Positions 35,593-44,380 of a stretch of 64,000 bases of DNA are shown in pieces. A program made the translations under genes and the position numbers. Position 1 is the stretch's first letter; every line of letters starts with the position of its first letter. This DNA is from Gammaproteobacteria bacterium. Lineage in GTDB: Bacteria > Pseudomonadota > Gammaproteobacteria > UBA6429 > Thiohalophilaceae. The notes beneath the pieces are model-generated. The model was not told the origin of the DNA, did not search any database, and saw only the letters and a list, made by a program, of their open reading frames with translations. The DNA is taken from the NCBI GenBank assembly GCA_016125505.1, contig WGLP01000002.1, positions 496,001 to 560,000 of the forward strand. The letters run 5' to 3'.

Positions 35593-35949
35593 ATGGCTGA
35601 GAAGTACATTGATGAGCTTCAGCATCGTCTGCTGATGTTCGCCCGCGATCGCGACTGGGAACAGTTCCATGCCCCCAAGAATATTGCCATGGCACTGGCC
35701 GTGGAGGCGGGTGAACTCATGGAACACTTCCAGTGGCTGTCCGAGGCCCAGAGCGAATCGCTTGGCGAGGATAAACGCCGGGAGATCGGTTATGAACTGG
35801 CGGATGTCTTTATTTTCACCCTGCGTCTGGCGCAGCGCCTTGGTGTGGATCTGCCACAACTGGTGGAAGAGAAGATTACGATCAACGAACGCAAATATCC
35901 GGCGGAGAAGGTCCGCGGTAGCGCAAAAAAATATACCGAGTACGAATAA
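35593..35949 (+). CDS. MazG-like nucleotide pyrophosphohydrolase (RS21-C6/dCTPase type)
   Basis: 118 aa all-alpha NTP-PPase. The metal-binding EXXE...EXXD set is visible: EAGELMEHFQWL and YELADVFIFTL. RDWEQFHAPKNIAMAL at the front and ERKYPAEKVRGSAKKY at the end match the short RS21-C6/YpjD-type family, which hydrolyses (d)NTPs such as dCTP to monophosphates as house-cleaning. AGGAAA precedes the ATG. Convergent with the GGDEF-EAL gene, 15 nt apart. Confidence 0.88.
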   Translation: MAEKYIDELQHRLLMFARDRDWEQFHAPKNIAMALAVEAGELMEHFQWLSEAQSESLGEDKRREIGYELADVFIFTLRLAQRLGVDLPQLVEEKITINERKYPAEKVRGSAKKYTEYE

Positions 35950-35964
35950 GCCCTACGTCCAGGT

Positions 35965-38403
35965 CTACTTGCCTTCCTGCGCGCGCAACAAACGGCTGAT
36001 GACACTGGCATCTACCGGGGAACTGCACAGATTGCCCTGGACCTGATGGCAATCCAGGCTCTGCAGGAAAATGAGCTGTTCTTCGGTCTCCACCCCTTCG
36101 GCGACGACGATCAAATTCAGGCTTTGCGCCATGACGATGATGGCGGTGGTGATGGCGCGATCGTCACTGTCTTCGATCACGTCACGCAGGAAGGAACGAT
36201 CGATTTTCAGCGTGGAGATGGGGAAGCGCCGCAGGTAGTTCAACGAGGAATACCCCGTCCCGAAATCATCCACGGCGATGGTCACGCCGAGCTGATGCAA
36301 GGTATTCAACGCACTGATGGTCTTGCTGGCGTTGCGCATCAGCATGCTTTCAGTGAGTTCCAGCTCAATGGTTTTCGGATCGACACCGGCGTTCTGAATG
36401 GTGGACTGGAGTGCAGTAATGAAATCGGGGTTATTAAACTGACGGCCGGAGAGGTTGATCGACATCTTGAGAAAGTCGTAGCCGGCGTGATGCCACTGGG
36501 CAGCCTGTTGCAGTGCGCTTTTCAACACCCAGTCGCCGACCTCTATGATCAGACCGGTCTCTTCCAGCAAGGGGATAAAGTCACCGGGCAGGATCTGCCC
36601 GAGCTCCGGGTGCTGCCAGCGCAGCAGTGCTTCGACACCGACGATACGGCGCGTTCTGATTTCCATTTGCGGCTGGTAGAGCAGGGAAAATTCCATACGC
36701 TTGAGGGCATGGCGCAGCGAGTTTTCCAGGGTTAAACGCTCAAATGCACGCGCACTCATTTCGTTGGAATAAAACTGGTAGTTGTTGCGGCCCAGTTCCT
36801 TGGCGCGATACATGGCGACATCGGCATTGCGCAACAGGGTCTCCGAATCTTCACCGTCGTTGGGGAAGATACTGACGCCGATGGAGGCGGTGATATATAG
36901 CTCGCGTCCCTCGATCACAAACGTCGGCACCATGGTGTCGAGTACTTTTTTTGCCAGTTGCGAGATATCTTTTTCAGAGGCGATGTCATCAAGCAGGATG
37001 GCAAATTCATCGCCGCCAAAGCGCGCGATGGTATCCCCGGCGCGGACACCGCTGCTTAGGCGTTGTGTCAATTGCACGATTAACTGGTCGCCGACCTGAT
37101 GCCCGAGGGAATCATTGATGGTTTTAAACCGATCGAGATCGAGGAACATGACCGCGATGAGACGTTTGTGCCAACGCGCCCGGGCCATGGCCTGGCGCAG
37201 CCGATCCAGAAACAGGTTCCGGTTCGGCAGTTTGGTCAGGGCATCGTGATGCGCCATGTAATGCAGGCGTTCCTGGACCCGCATGCGTTCCGAGATGTCA
37301 TTGCCGGTGGAAATGAAGTGGGTGATGTGGTTACGCTGGTCCCGGATCGGCGTTATATATTTCTCTTCGTAATAAATGGATCCGTCCTTGCGCGCATTGA
37401 TGAAGACATCGTTGAATACCTCGCCACGCAGGATCGTTTCCCACAGACGTTGATAAAACTCGGGTTCGTGTTTGCCGGAACGTAACATGGCGGGCTTCTT
37501 GCCGATGACATCTTCGCGGCGGTAGCCGGTGGTTTTCGTAAAGGCTGGATTGACGTATTCGATGATGCCGTCTGCGTCCGTGATCAACACCAGTTCCGCA
37601 GTCTGCTCGAGGGCGCTGGACAGTATGCGCATTTGCGCCTCGACCTTTTCCAGATCGGTAATGTCATTGGCGACACCAATCACGCCATTGATATTACCGT
37701 CCTCATCTCGTACCGGGTTATAACTGGCGTGATAGATCCGACCGCCTGCTTCGACTACCTTGTTGAGCGTGTCGCCTCGCAAGGCCTGCTGACAGTGCTC
37801 GATGACATCAGGATTGTCCTTGTAAAGGTCGAATACTGACATGCCGACGACCTGTCCCGGCGAGAAACCCAATTGCCCCAGGGCGCTGCCCTCGGACAGG
37901 GTGAATATGCCCTTGTCATCGATTGCCCAGATGATAATTGGCAATTGCGACACGACGGTATCCAGCAGAATGTGTTTGTGTTCCAGGTGCTGCTGCCGGC
38001 GGCGTGATTGGGTAACGTCATGCGCATCGTTGATGATCGCAATAGTGCGCTCGTTGTCTTTTACCGGGTATACCCGGTTTTCGATGATGTGCGATTCGCC
38101 GGTTGCATCCGTGGTGGTGATATCGAAACAGGCCGTGTCGCCGGTGGCAAATACCTGTTGATACTGTTTGCGCGCAATTCGCGCCGCATTCTCACCTAAA
38201 TAGGCGTAATACGACGTGCCGATGCTGTCGGTGTCCTCGTGATCGGCAATGGCATGACTACTGAACAGGATTGTGCCCGTATCATCCAGTACCGTAATGC
38301 GATGAGAGGTATGTTGTGTGAAGGCGCGCCAATAGGCGCCGCCGTTTTCTATCCGTGCAGCGGGGGACGCCGGATCCCGAACATTGTCGATGCTGTCGTG
38401 CAT
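35965..38403 (-). CDS. PAS-GGDEF-EAL bifunctional c-di-GMP protein
   Basis: 812 aa, no obvious membrane helices, so likely a cytoplasmic sensor. Three PAS-like domains (about 25-135, 145-260, 265-385; the third has EYVNPAFTKTTGYRREDVIG), then GGDEF (about 390-550, ARFGGDEFAILL intact) and EAL (about 565-805). EAL catalytic features VEALLRW, ELTESML, DDFGTGYSSLNYL, KIDRSFL and EGVETEEQL are present, so both c-di-GMP synthesis and hydrolysis are possible. The terminal QGNLCSSPV departs from the usual QGYLFSKP. A small MoaD-like gene lies 48 nt upstream on the same strand. Confidence 0.92.
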   Translation of the reverse strand: MHDSIDNVRDPASPAARIENGGAYWRAFTQHTSHRITVLDDTGTILFSSHAIADHEDTDSIGTSYYAYLGENAARIARKQYQQVFATGDTACFDITTTDATGESHIIENRVYPVKDNERTIAIINDAHDVTQSRRRQQHLEHKHILLDTVVSQLPIIIWAIDDKGIFTLSEGSALGQLGFSPGQVVGMSVFDLYKDNPDVIEHCQQALRGDTLNKVVEAGGRIYHASYNPVRDEDGNINGVIGVANDITDLEKVEAQMRILSSALEQTAELVLITDADGIIEYVNPAFTKTTGYRREDVIGKKPAMLRSGKHEPEFYQRLWETILRGEVFNDVFINARKDGSIYYEEKYITPIRDQRNHITHFISTGNDISERMRVQERLHYMAHHDALTKLPNRNLFLDRLRQAMARARWHKRLIAVMFLDLDRFKTINDSLGHQVGDQLIVQLTQRLSSGVRAGDTIARFGGDEFAILLDDIASEKDISQLAKKVLDTMVPTFVIEGRELYITASIGVSIFPNDGEDSETLLRNADVAMYRAKELGRNNYQFYSNEMSARAFERLTLENSLRHALKRMEFSLLYQPQMEIRTRRIVGVEALLRWQHPELGQILPGDFIPLLEETGLIIEVGDWVLKSALQQAAQWHHAGYDFLKMSINLSGRQFNNPDFITALQSTIQNAGVDPKTIELELTESMLMRNASKTISALNTLHQLGVTIAVDDFGTGYSSLNYLRRFPISTLKIDRSFLRDVIEDSDDRAITTAIIVMAQSLNLIVVAEGVETEEQLIFLQSLDCHQVQGNLCSSPVDASVISRLLRAQEGK

Positions 38404-38451
38404 TGCGTTACGAACCCCATGTGTGCTCGTAGTAAATTACAACAGCGCTGG

Positions 38452-38703
38452 CTAAATGCTGCCTGGCCGCGAAATAAAGGCGATTTCATCACTGTCGGCG
38501 ACTTCACTATCCGCATCGCAGAATTGACGGTTGCGGGTGATTTGCAGTTTCTGCGGGTCCAGGTAGCGTTGCCAGCGACTGCCGCGCTGATGCAAGGCAT
38601 TGACGAGATCGCGTATCGTCTTTACCTCGCCGGGCAAGGGGACAGTCATGGATTCGATTTCAAGCACGTCTGACAGGGGCCCGAAAAAAAGCAGTTTCGC
38701 CAT
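38452..38703 (-). CDS. MoaD/ThiS-like beta-grasp protein lacking the GG terminus
   Basis: 83 aa from the ATG at 38703 (a TTG two codons upstream is possible). The start KLLFFGPLSDVL and later TIRDLVNALHQRG, ITRNRQFCDADSEVADSDEIAFI match MoaD, including the DSDEIAFI strand before the tail. MoaD ends in GG, which is adenylated and thiocarboxylated; this one ends SRPGSI. No moaE or moa gene is adjacent. It may be an altered MoaD, or a beta-grasp protein with another role. Confidence 0.7.
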   Translation of the reverse strand: MAKLLFFGPLSDVLEIESMTVPLPGEVKTIRDLVNALHQRGSRWQRYLDPQKLQITRNRQFCDADSEVADSDEIAFISRPGSI

Positions 38704-38786
38704 ATACAAAAAACCTTTCCACGTTACAATTTGCTGGTCAACAGAATATCACACCTCGGTCCCGGCTTCGTAGGAGAGAAACCGCG

Positions 38787-39311
38787 ATGACAGAAAAAAT
38801 ACATCCGCTCTATCGTGGTCGTATCGTCCAGTTCAATCTGGAAAATGTCCAATTGCCGAATGGCCGGCACGTGGAGCTGGAGATCGTGCATCACCCGGGC
38901 GGGGTTGCGGTGGTGGCCGAGGACGATGCCGGCCGCCTGTGTTTGATCCGTCAGTACCGGCACGCCGTCGGCGGCTGGATCTGGGAATTTCCCGCCGGCA
39001 AGCGCGAGCCGAACGAGGCGCCGGAACGCACGGCGCAACGCGAATTACTCGAAGAGGTCGGCGTCGAGGCGCGCGACTGGCATAAGCTGGGTGACATGGT
39101 GCCGTCACCCGGTATCCTGACCGAGGTAGTGCATCTGTACTATGCGCGGGGACTCAGTCACAGCAGTCACGCGCATGAAGACGAAGAGGTGATCGAGATC
39201 CACTGGTTCACACTGGGGGAGATCGAGGACATGGTCAGGCAGGGTATGATAACCGATGCAAAGACGCTGGTTGCCCTGTATTACCTCAGGGTCCTGCAGT
39301 TGAGAATTTGA
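38787..39311 (+). CDS. Nudix hydrolase, ADP-sugar pyrophosphatase-like
   Basis: 174 aa. Complete Nudix box G-x5-E-x7-RELLEEVGV from GKREPNEAPERTA onward, preceded by RQYRHAVGGWIWEFPAG, the ADP-ribose/NudF-type lead-in, and followed by PSPGILTEVVHLYYA, where the Pro about 15 residues after the box fits ADPR-type substrates. Cytoplasmic Mg-dependent cleavage to AMP and a sugar phosphate is expected. Its stop is 2 nt before the next gene's ATG. Confidence 0.88.
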   Translation: MTEKIHPLYRGRIVQFNLENVQLPNGRHVELEIVHHPGGVAVVAEDDAGRLCLIRQYRHAVGGWIWEFPAGKREPNEAPERTAQRELLEEVGVEARDWHKLGDMVPSPGILTEVVHLYYARGLSHSSHAHEDEEVIEIHWFTLGEIEDMVRQGMITDAKTLVALYYLRVLQLRI

Positions 39312-39313
39312 TT

Positions 39314-40270
39314 ATGAATGAGACCGTGATTGAAAAGATTCCCATCGCGATCAGCAGCTGCCTGCTGGGCCAGGAGGTCCGTTACGATGGCAGTCACAAA
39401 CACAATGCCTATATCACCCAGACGCTGGGGGAATATTTCGAATACACCGCGTTCTGTCCGGAGGTCGCCATCGGCCTGGGTATTCCACGCCCGACGATCC
39501 AGCTGGTGCAGGTGGAAGGCCAGATCCGCGTGCGCGGCAGCAAGGACCCGCAACTCGATGTGACCGAGCGGCTCCAGGATTATGCGCGCAGTGTGGTACC
39601 GCAACTCGACGGGTTTTGCGGTTATATCTTCAAACGCGCCTCACCCAGTTGCGGCATGGAGCGAGTCAAGGTCTATCGCAATGGCAATCCGTTGGGCACG
39701 GATCGCGGTGCCTATGCAGCCGTGATTATGGACTGTTTGCCGACACTGCCGGTGGAAGAAGAGGGGCGTCTCATGGATCCGGTGTTGCGGGAAAACTTTA
39801 TCGAGCGGGTGTTCGTGTATCATCGCTGGCAGCAATTCAAGCGCAATAATTTCACGACGGCAGGTCTGGTCGATTTTCACACCGTGCATAAGTTCACCTT
39901 GCTTGCGCATGATGAACCTGCCTATCGCGAACTAGGACGTATCGTCGCGGATGTCGGCAATGCCGATCTGAATACATTTGCAGATAATTATTTTCAATTC
40001 ATGATGCAGGCCTTGCGCAAGCCCGCCACACGCAAGACACACACCAATGTCTTGATGCACGTCATGGGCTACGTCAAACAGGACCTCACTGCGGAAGACA
40101 AGCAGGAATTGCTCGAGGTGATGGACAAGTACCGTCTGGGACAGTTGCCGTTGATTGTGCCGATAACCTTGCTGAAACATTATCTGCGGCGGTTTCCCGA
40201 CGAGTACATCCGGCGGCAGGTGTATCTCAATCCGCATCCGGATGAGTTGATGCTCCGAAATACACTCTAG
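39314..40270 (+). CDS. DUF523 (TudS-like) plus DUF1722 (YbgA) fusion protein
   Basis: 318 aa from the ATG at 39314 (in-frame TTG at 39308 overlaps the Nudix stop). Residues 1-150 are DUF523 with three conserved Cys: C16 (SSCLLGQEVRYDG), C48 (FCPEVAIGLGIPR) and C113 (SPSCGM). In TudS these ligate a [4Fe-4S] cluster used to desulfurate thiouracil. Residues 165-318 are DUF1722 (FVYHRWQQFKRNN, LLAHDEPAYRELG). The fusion is common but its physiological role is unclear. Ends exactly where the convergent MobA-like gene ends. Confidence 0.88.
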   Translation: MNETVIEKIPIAISSCLLGQEVRYDGSHKHNAYITQTLGEYFEYTAFCPEVAIGLGIPRPTIQLVQVEGQIRVRGSKDPQLDVTERLQDYARSVVPQLDGFCGYIFKRASPSCGMERVKVYRNGNPLGTDRGAYAAVIMDCLPTLPVEEEGRLMDPVLRENFIERVFVYHRWQQFKRNNFTTAGLVDFHTVHKFTLLAHDEPAYRELGRIVADVGNADLNTFADNYFQFMMQALRKPATRKTHTNVLMHVMGYVKQDLTAEDKQELLEVMDKYRLGQLPLIVPITLLKHYLRRFPDEYIRRQVYLNPHPDELMLRNTL

Positions 40271-40861
40271 TCATGCCTGCGTGCGCAGATAGGCATTCCA
40301 GTCAGCTTCGGTGTCAATATCGAAACATACGCCGGCATCGTCGGTATCGAGGTGATACACCGCCGGATTGTCGCGCAGCAGGTGACGTGCGCCCTGATCG
40401 CCCTGCAGTGCGCAAAGTTGCGCAGCCCAGTCTTGGGAAAAGATCACCGGGTGGCCATGTTGCTGTTGATAACGTGGCAGCGTGATTGTGTGAGCGTGCC
40501 ATGTCTCCGCAAGTAATTTCAAAGTCGCGGGATTGATTGCCGGCATATCCGCAAGAAAGATGGCCCAACCGTCGGCGTCCATGGTGGCGTTGACACCGCA
40601 GGCAATACTGCTGGCGATGCCGGTATGCGCCGCAGCGTTAATAATGAAATCCATTCCATGTGACTCACAGTGTGAACGTAATGACGGGTCTGAGCTGATC
40701 ACCGTCAGTACATGCGGTGTGAGTTGTTGCGCCGACTGATAGCTGATGTCCAGCAGGCGGCGTTGGTCGGGTAAGGGCCGCAATAATTTGTTTGACGGGA
40801 ATCGCCGGCTCCCGCCGGCAGCAAGGACCAGGGCCTGAAGCCGGCGCAGCACAGCAGTCAA
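40271..40861 (-). CDS. MobA/MocA-like nucleotidyltransferase
   Basis: 196 aa. The opening LQALVLAAGGSRRFPSNKLL carries the LAAGxSxRxG...K nucleotide-binding motif, and FLADMPAINPATL the metal-binding Asp. Length and the lack of MobA-specific motifs suggest the MocA/MobA-like group, which adds CMP or GMP to molybdopterin. Start TTG at 40861 overlaps the upstream stop (TTGA); a GTG at codon 4 is an alternative. No other molybdenum cofactor gene is nearby except the odd MoaD-like protein 1.6 kb upstream. Confidence 0.8.
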   Translation of the reverse strand: MTAVLRRLQALVLAAGGSRRFPSNKLLRPLPDQRRLLDISYQSAQQLTPHVLTVISSDPSLRSHCESHGMDFIINAAAHTGIASSIACGVNATMDADGWAIFLADMPAINPATLKLLAETWHAHTITLPRYQQQHGHPVIFSQDWAAQLCALQGDQGARHLLRDNPAVYHLDTDDAGVCFDIDTEADWNAYLRTQA

Positions 40862-41556
40862 CCGAGTTTACAATTGCGCAACCAGTTGTCGAACAACACC
40901 CGCGCCGTTGCCTGCAGTGTCCGGATGCGCGACTCGAGGTCAGACTGGATGGCTGTGGCATCGTGTGCATGCTCACACCGGCGATCCAGGTCGGCGGGAT
41001 TGCGTTGAATCCATTCACGCACTTGTGCCGCCTCCATCTCCACATGAAATTGCAGGCCCAGGTGCGGCCCCACGGCGAAGCCCTGGTTCTGATAACGATC
41101 ATTGGAAAACAGCAGCGTGGCATTGTCAGGCAGGTCAAACGTTTCACCATGCCAGTGGAACACATTCAGCTGCTGCGGCAGACCGGCTGTCAATGGATGG
41201 TCAGCGACGCAATTGATCGGATACCAGCCGATCTCCATGCACGGTCCGGGGTAAACGCGCGAACCCAGCGCCTTCGCGAGTAACTGGCTGCCAAGGCAAA
41301 CGCCGAGCACCGGTATCGATTGTTGTACGGCCTGCCTGATCAAGGCGAGCTCCTCGTCGATCCAGGGCAGGGGATCATTCACACTCATGGAACCACCCAT
41401 GAAGATCAAACCGCCGACACCCTCCAGGAATTTCTTGACCGGTTCGAATTCGTCGATGCGGACCAGCTCGAAGGGAACGGTTTTTTCCTGCAGCAGGGTT
41501 TGCAGATGGGCGGGGCCCTCACAGTCAATATGGCGAAAAATGCGAATCATGTTCAT
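40858..41556 (-). CDS. Class I glutamine amidotransferase-like protein
   Basis: 232 aa from the ATG at 41556 (AGGA 8 nt upstream; further ATGs at 41565 and 41550). The nucleophile elbow GVCLGSQLLA holds the catalytic Cys; FHWHGETFDLP and GLQFHVEMEAAQV give the His and Glu of the triad. It is a stand-alone GuaA-type domain (YfeJ/GATase1-like), without a synthetase domain, possibly hydrolysing gamma-glutamyl compounds. It overlaps the nucleotidyltransferase by 4 nt. Confidence 0.85.
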   Translation of the reverse strand: MNMIRIFRHIDCEGPAHLQTLLQEKTVPFELVRIDEFEPVKKFLEGVGGLIFMGGSMSVNDPLPWIDEELALIRQAVQQSIPVLGVCLGSQLLAKALGSRVYPGPCMEIGWYPINCVADHPLTAGLPQQLNVFHWHGETFDLPDNATLLFSNDRYQNQGFAVGPHLGLQFHVEMEAAQVREWIQRNPADLDRRCEHAHDATAIQSDLESRIRTLQATARVLFDNWLRNCKLG

Positions 41557-41590
41557 GTGAGACATCCTGATGAGTGGAGTTCCATTTTTT

Positions 41591-42925
41591 TCAGGCGGCG
41601 GGCAGATCGAAGCTGAAGGCAGCACCGCCGAGGCTGCTCTTGTTCACGGCGATTTTACCTTTATATGCCTCGATAATATCAACCACCACCGATAATCCGA
41701 TGCCCTGACCGGGCTTGCTCTCGTCGACGCGGCCGCCGCGTTGCAGGATCATCTCGACCTGGGACTGCTCGATACCCAGCCCGTCATCGGAGATGGTAAT
41801 GCGGGCTCGGTATTTCATCAGTTCAATCTCGATACGGACCTGTTGCCGGCACCATTTGCAGGCATTGTCCAGTATATTGCCCATGACTTCCATTAAGTCA
41901 CCTTCGTCGACACGCAGTTTCATCCCGGGCGGCAGGCGGCGGTCAAAGCGGATATGTTTGTCCTGATAAACCTTGTCCAGGGCACGGCATAATTTGTCGA
42001 TGAGCGGTTCCAGCGGAATGGCCTTGCGTGCCGGTGAGCCCCCTGCGGTAGCGGCACGCTGCAGTTGATGCGCAACGATGTGATCCATACGCTGCACCTG
42101 CTCTTCCAGTTGTTCGCGCAGACCGGTGTCGGGCACATCCTGCAGCGCGCCGTTGATCACCGCCAGCGGTGTTTTCAGACTGTGTGCCAGATCGGCCAGG
42201 GCGTTGCGATAGCGGGTCTGCTGGGTGTGTTCGTGTTCGAGCAGGCCGTTGATGTTATCGGTAAGGCGCAGGATCTCGGCGGGATAACGGTCGGTGATGC
42301 GTTCCTGCCTGCCGGATTCGATGGCATTGATCTCACCGATGACACGTCGCAACGGTCGCAGGCCCCAGACCAGAATCACCAGCTGCGCGAGCAGCAACAG
42401 CACCGCCAGTCCGATCAACCAGCCCCACAGGGTTTGCCGGTATCTCAGGATCTGGCCGTGAAAATCCTGCAGGTCGGTAATGATGTTGAAGGTCAGCGGG
42501 ATCTGATCTTCCTGGGTAAACCAGTTGACGCCGTAACTCTTTATATAAAACTGATCCTTGCCCTCGCTGACATGCTGTAGCTCCTGTTCACCGGGTTTGA
42601 GGAGGCGTGGCGCGGGAATACGCACGCCTACCGTCGAGAGTGATTTCCAAACCACCTTGCCCTCTTGATTGACGATGATGGCATACAGGCCGGAACTGGG
42701 CAGGCTGAATTTGGTTTCCAGCATGCGCGTCGGCATATCGATGTCATCCTTATTCTTGACGTCGGCGCTGGCGAGCAGGAAGGTCATCTGGGTATCGAGG
42801 CTGTTGCGCAGACTCAGCTCCGCGCTGTCATAAAATGCCTTGTCCAGGGTGTAACCCGCGATCACGATGAACACCGCCAGCACCACACTGGCGGCGAGGA
42901 TCAGGCGTGCACGCAGCGAATTCAT
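41591..42925 (-). CDS. Sensor histidine kinase, PhoQ-like
   Basis: 444 aa. Two membrane helices (about 7-27 and 166-188) frame a periplasmic sensor of about 135 residues; HAMP-like linker, then dimerisation domain with His248 in LADLAHSLKTPLAVI, and an HATPase domain with NILDNACKW (N box), DDGLGI and GQGIGLSVV. The PhoQ-type ALADLAHSLKTPL context and pairing with an OmpR-family regulator suggest PhoQ. It begins one base after the regulator's stop, and no gap separates them. The stimulus (Mg2+, peptide or other) is not known. Confidence 0.9.
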   Translation of the reverse strand: MNSLRARLILAASVVLAVFIVIAGYTLDKAFYDSAELSLRNSLDTQMTFLLASADVKNKDDIDMPTRMLETKFSLPSSGLYAIIVNQEGKVVWKSLSTVGVRIPAPRLLKPGEQELQHVSEGKDQFYIKSYGVNWFTQEDQIPLTFNIITDLQDFHGQILRYRQTLWGWLIGLAVLLLLAQLVILVWGLRPLRRVIGEINAIESGRQERITDRYPAEILRLTDNINGLLEHEHTQQTRYRNALADLAHSLKTPLAVINGALQDVPDTGLREQLEEQVQRMDHIVAHQLQRAATAGGSPARKAIPLEPLIDKLCRALDKVYQDKHIRFDRRLPPGMKLRVDEGDLMEVMGNILDNACKWCRQQVRIEIELMKYRARITISDDGLGIEQSQVEMILQRGGRVDESKPGQGIGLSVVVDIIEAYKGKIAVNKSSLGGAAFSFDLPAA

Positions 42926-43606
42926 TTACTGATTATCGCACAGGGTAAAACGATAACCGCGTCCGCGTAAGGTTTCGATGGGCTTGAGCGTATTGTCCGG
43001 GTCCAGTTTGCGACGGACCCGGCCCATGATGACTTCGATAACATTGCTGTCACGATCTTCATCATGCGGGTAGAGATAATCGCCGAGATTATCCTTGGAG
43101 ATGACTTTTTTGTGATTGCGCATCAGGTATTCGAGCAGACGATATTCAAACGTGGTGAAGTCCACCGCCTGTCCGTGCAGTGTGACCTGCTGGCTTTCCA
43201 GTTCCAGCGTAATTGGACCACAGCTGATTGTTTCCTTGGTGACACCACTGGCGCGCCGCAACAGGGCCTTGACCCGTGCCATGAGTTCTTCCATCTGGAA
43301 GGGTTTGACCAGGTAGTCATCGGCGCCGGCCTCGAGGCCGTTGACCTTGTCCTGCCAGCGATCGCGTGCGGTCAGGATCAGAATGGGCAGGGTCTTGCCG
43401 GCACCGCGCAGTTTCTTGATGACCTCGATGCCGGAAATGCCGGGCAGGCCCAGGTCGATAATGGCCAGGTCCAGCGGATATTCCTCGGCAAAGAACAGAC
43501 CCTCTTCGCCTTCGCCGGTTTCATCCACCATGTAATCGAGCGTGCGCAATTGTTGTGCTACACGCTGGCGGATGTCGTTTTCGTCTTCGATGATCAGGAT
43601 GCGCAT
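42926..43606 (-). CDS. OmpR-family response regulator, PhoP-like
   Basis: 226 aa. Receiver: acidic pair in IIEDEND, phospho-acceptor D51 (DLAIIDLGLPG), TARD, and VKPF. C-terminal winged helix (about 127-223) with TTFEYRLLEYLMRNH, SNVIEVIMGRVRRKLD and the terminal RGRGYRF. Resembles PhoP throughout. It follows the PepSY gene by 2 nt and is followed directly by the kinase. Confidence 0.93.
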   Translation of the reverse strand: MRILIIEDENDIRQRVAQQLRTLDYMVDETGEGEEGLFFAEEYPLDLAIIDLGLPGISGIEVIKKLRGAGKTLPILILTARDRWQDKVNGLEAGADDYLVKPFQMEELMARVKALLRRASGVTKETISCGPITLELESQQVTLHGQAVDFTTFEYRLLEYLMRNHKKVISKDNLGDYLYPHDEDRDSNVIEVIMGRVRRKLDPDNTLKPIETLRGRGYRFTLCDNQ

Positions 43607-43608
43607 AA

Positions 43609-43869
43609 TCAGTGAGCGGAAATAATGGAGCCGGATTGATAATCGATAATGACAGTGTGCATACCGCCTTTTTTATCCAGTACCTTCACGCGGTAGACCG
43701 TTGTGCTGTCTTGTCGGGATTCATCCACCGCGATGACCCGCCCCTGAAACCGGGATTTGGCGATCGTGGCGGCTTCCTGTTTGGAAATAGATTCGGCCGC
43801 GATACCGGGAGCGGACACGCTAAGTATGCAAGCTGCAAGCAGGGAAGACAGGATAATTTTTTTCCGCAT
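43609..43869 (-). CDS. PepSY-domain periplasmic protein
   Basis: 86 aa from the ATG at 43869 (an ATG at 43878 adds three residues). Signal peptide KKIILSSLLAACILSVSA...GIAA, then a PepSY domain: ISKQEAATIAKSRFQGRVIAVDES, VYRVKVLDKKGGMHTVIIDYQSG. Small PepSY proteins are often encoded with PhoPQ-like systems; a role in sensing or inhibiting envelope proteases is inference. First gene of the three-gene operon, with promoter at 43900-43928. Confidence 0.88.
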   Translation of the reverse strand: MRKKIILSSLLAACILSVSAPGIAAESISKQEAATIAKSRFQGRVIAVDESRQDSTTVYRVKVLDKKGGMHTVIIDYQSGSIISAH

Positions 43870-43899
43870 GGACTCCATCCGTCACGACAACCAGGCTTA

Positions 43900-43928
43900 A
43901 GGATACAATGGCATCCGCGGCAGGTAAA
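43900..43928 (-). promoter_or_regulatory. Putative promoter of the PepSY-RR-HK operon
   Basis: Minus strand: TTTACC (43923-43928), 17-nt spacer, TATCCT (43900-43905), 30 nt upstream of the ATG. Four of six bases match in each hexamer. Confidence 0.45.
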
Positions 43929-43933
43929 TCGAC

Positions 43934-43955
43934 GCGGGCCGTGAGTGCGGCCCGC
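43934..43955. terminator. GC-rich hairpin after the His-rich gene
   Basis: GCGGGCC, 8-nt loop, GGCCCGC, 15 nt past the stop of the His-rich exported protein. There is no T-run, so it may only slow or partly terminate transcription before the PepSY promoter. Confidence 0.4.
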
Positions 43956-43969
43956 GCTCAGGCCTTCGA

Positions 43970-44335
43970 TTAACGCAAGTCGATTACCACTCGCGGGGCG
44001 GGTGTGTAATAGAACCCGGAGACATAGGCACTGGGGTAAACGTTGTAGCCGTAGCCACGATGCCAGCGGTAATAGCGGGCAGGTTCACGCCAGCCGTGGT
44101 CATGGTGATCATAACCGCGCCAACGATGATGTTCGCGCCATTCGTGACCGCGATAGTCATCGCGGCGTGCGTAGTCGCGATCCCCATCACGCCGACCGTG
44201 TGCATCATGGCGCTGGGCCTGGTATTGGTTGGGCGAATTGCCATGTTTCCAGTTATCCGCCAGGGCCAGTCCCGGAACGGCCAGACTGGCGCTCAGTCCC
44301 AGGGCGATAAGGATGTTGCGATGTGTGCTTTTCAT
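43970..44335 (-). CDS. His/Arg/Tyr-rich exported protein
   Basis: 121 aa. Signal peptide ending PGLALA (about residue 26), then a region dominated by His, Arg, Asp, Tyr and Trp (HEWREHHRWRGYDHHDHGW), then YYRWHRGYGYNVYPSAYVSGFYY. The composition suggests metal binding or a RcnB-like fold (RcnB family proteins often have such regions). It has a candidate regulator box and -10 (44381-44414), next to a PhoPQ-like operon on the same strand. Function unknown. Confidence 0.75.
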   Translation of the reverse strand: MKSTHRNILIALGLSASLAVPGLALADNWKHGNSPNQYQAQRHDAHGRRDGDRDYARRDDYRGHEWREHHRWRGYDHHDHGWREPARYYRWHRGYGYNVYPSAYVSGFYYTPAPRVVIDLR

Positions 44336-44380
44336 ATGTGATCTCCGTGAAAAAGACAGGGTTCATCCTGCATGGGGGAC

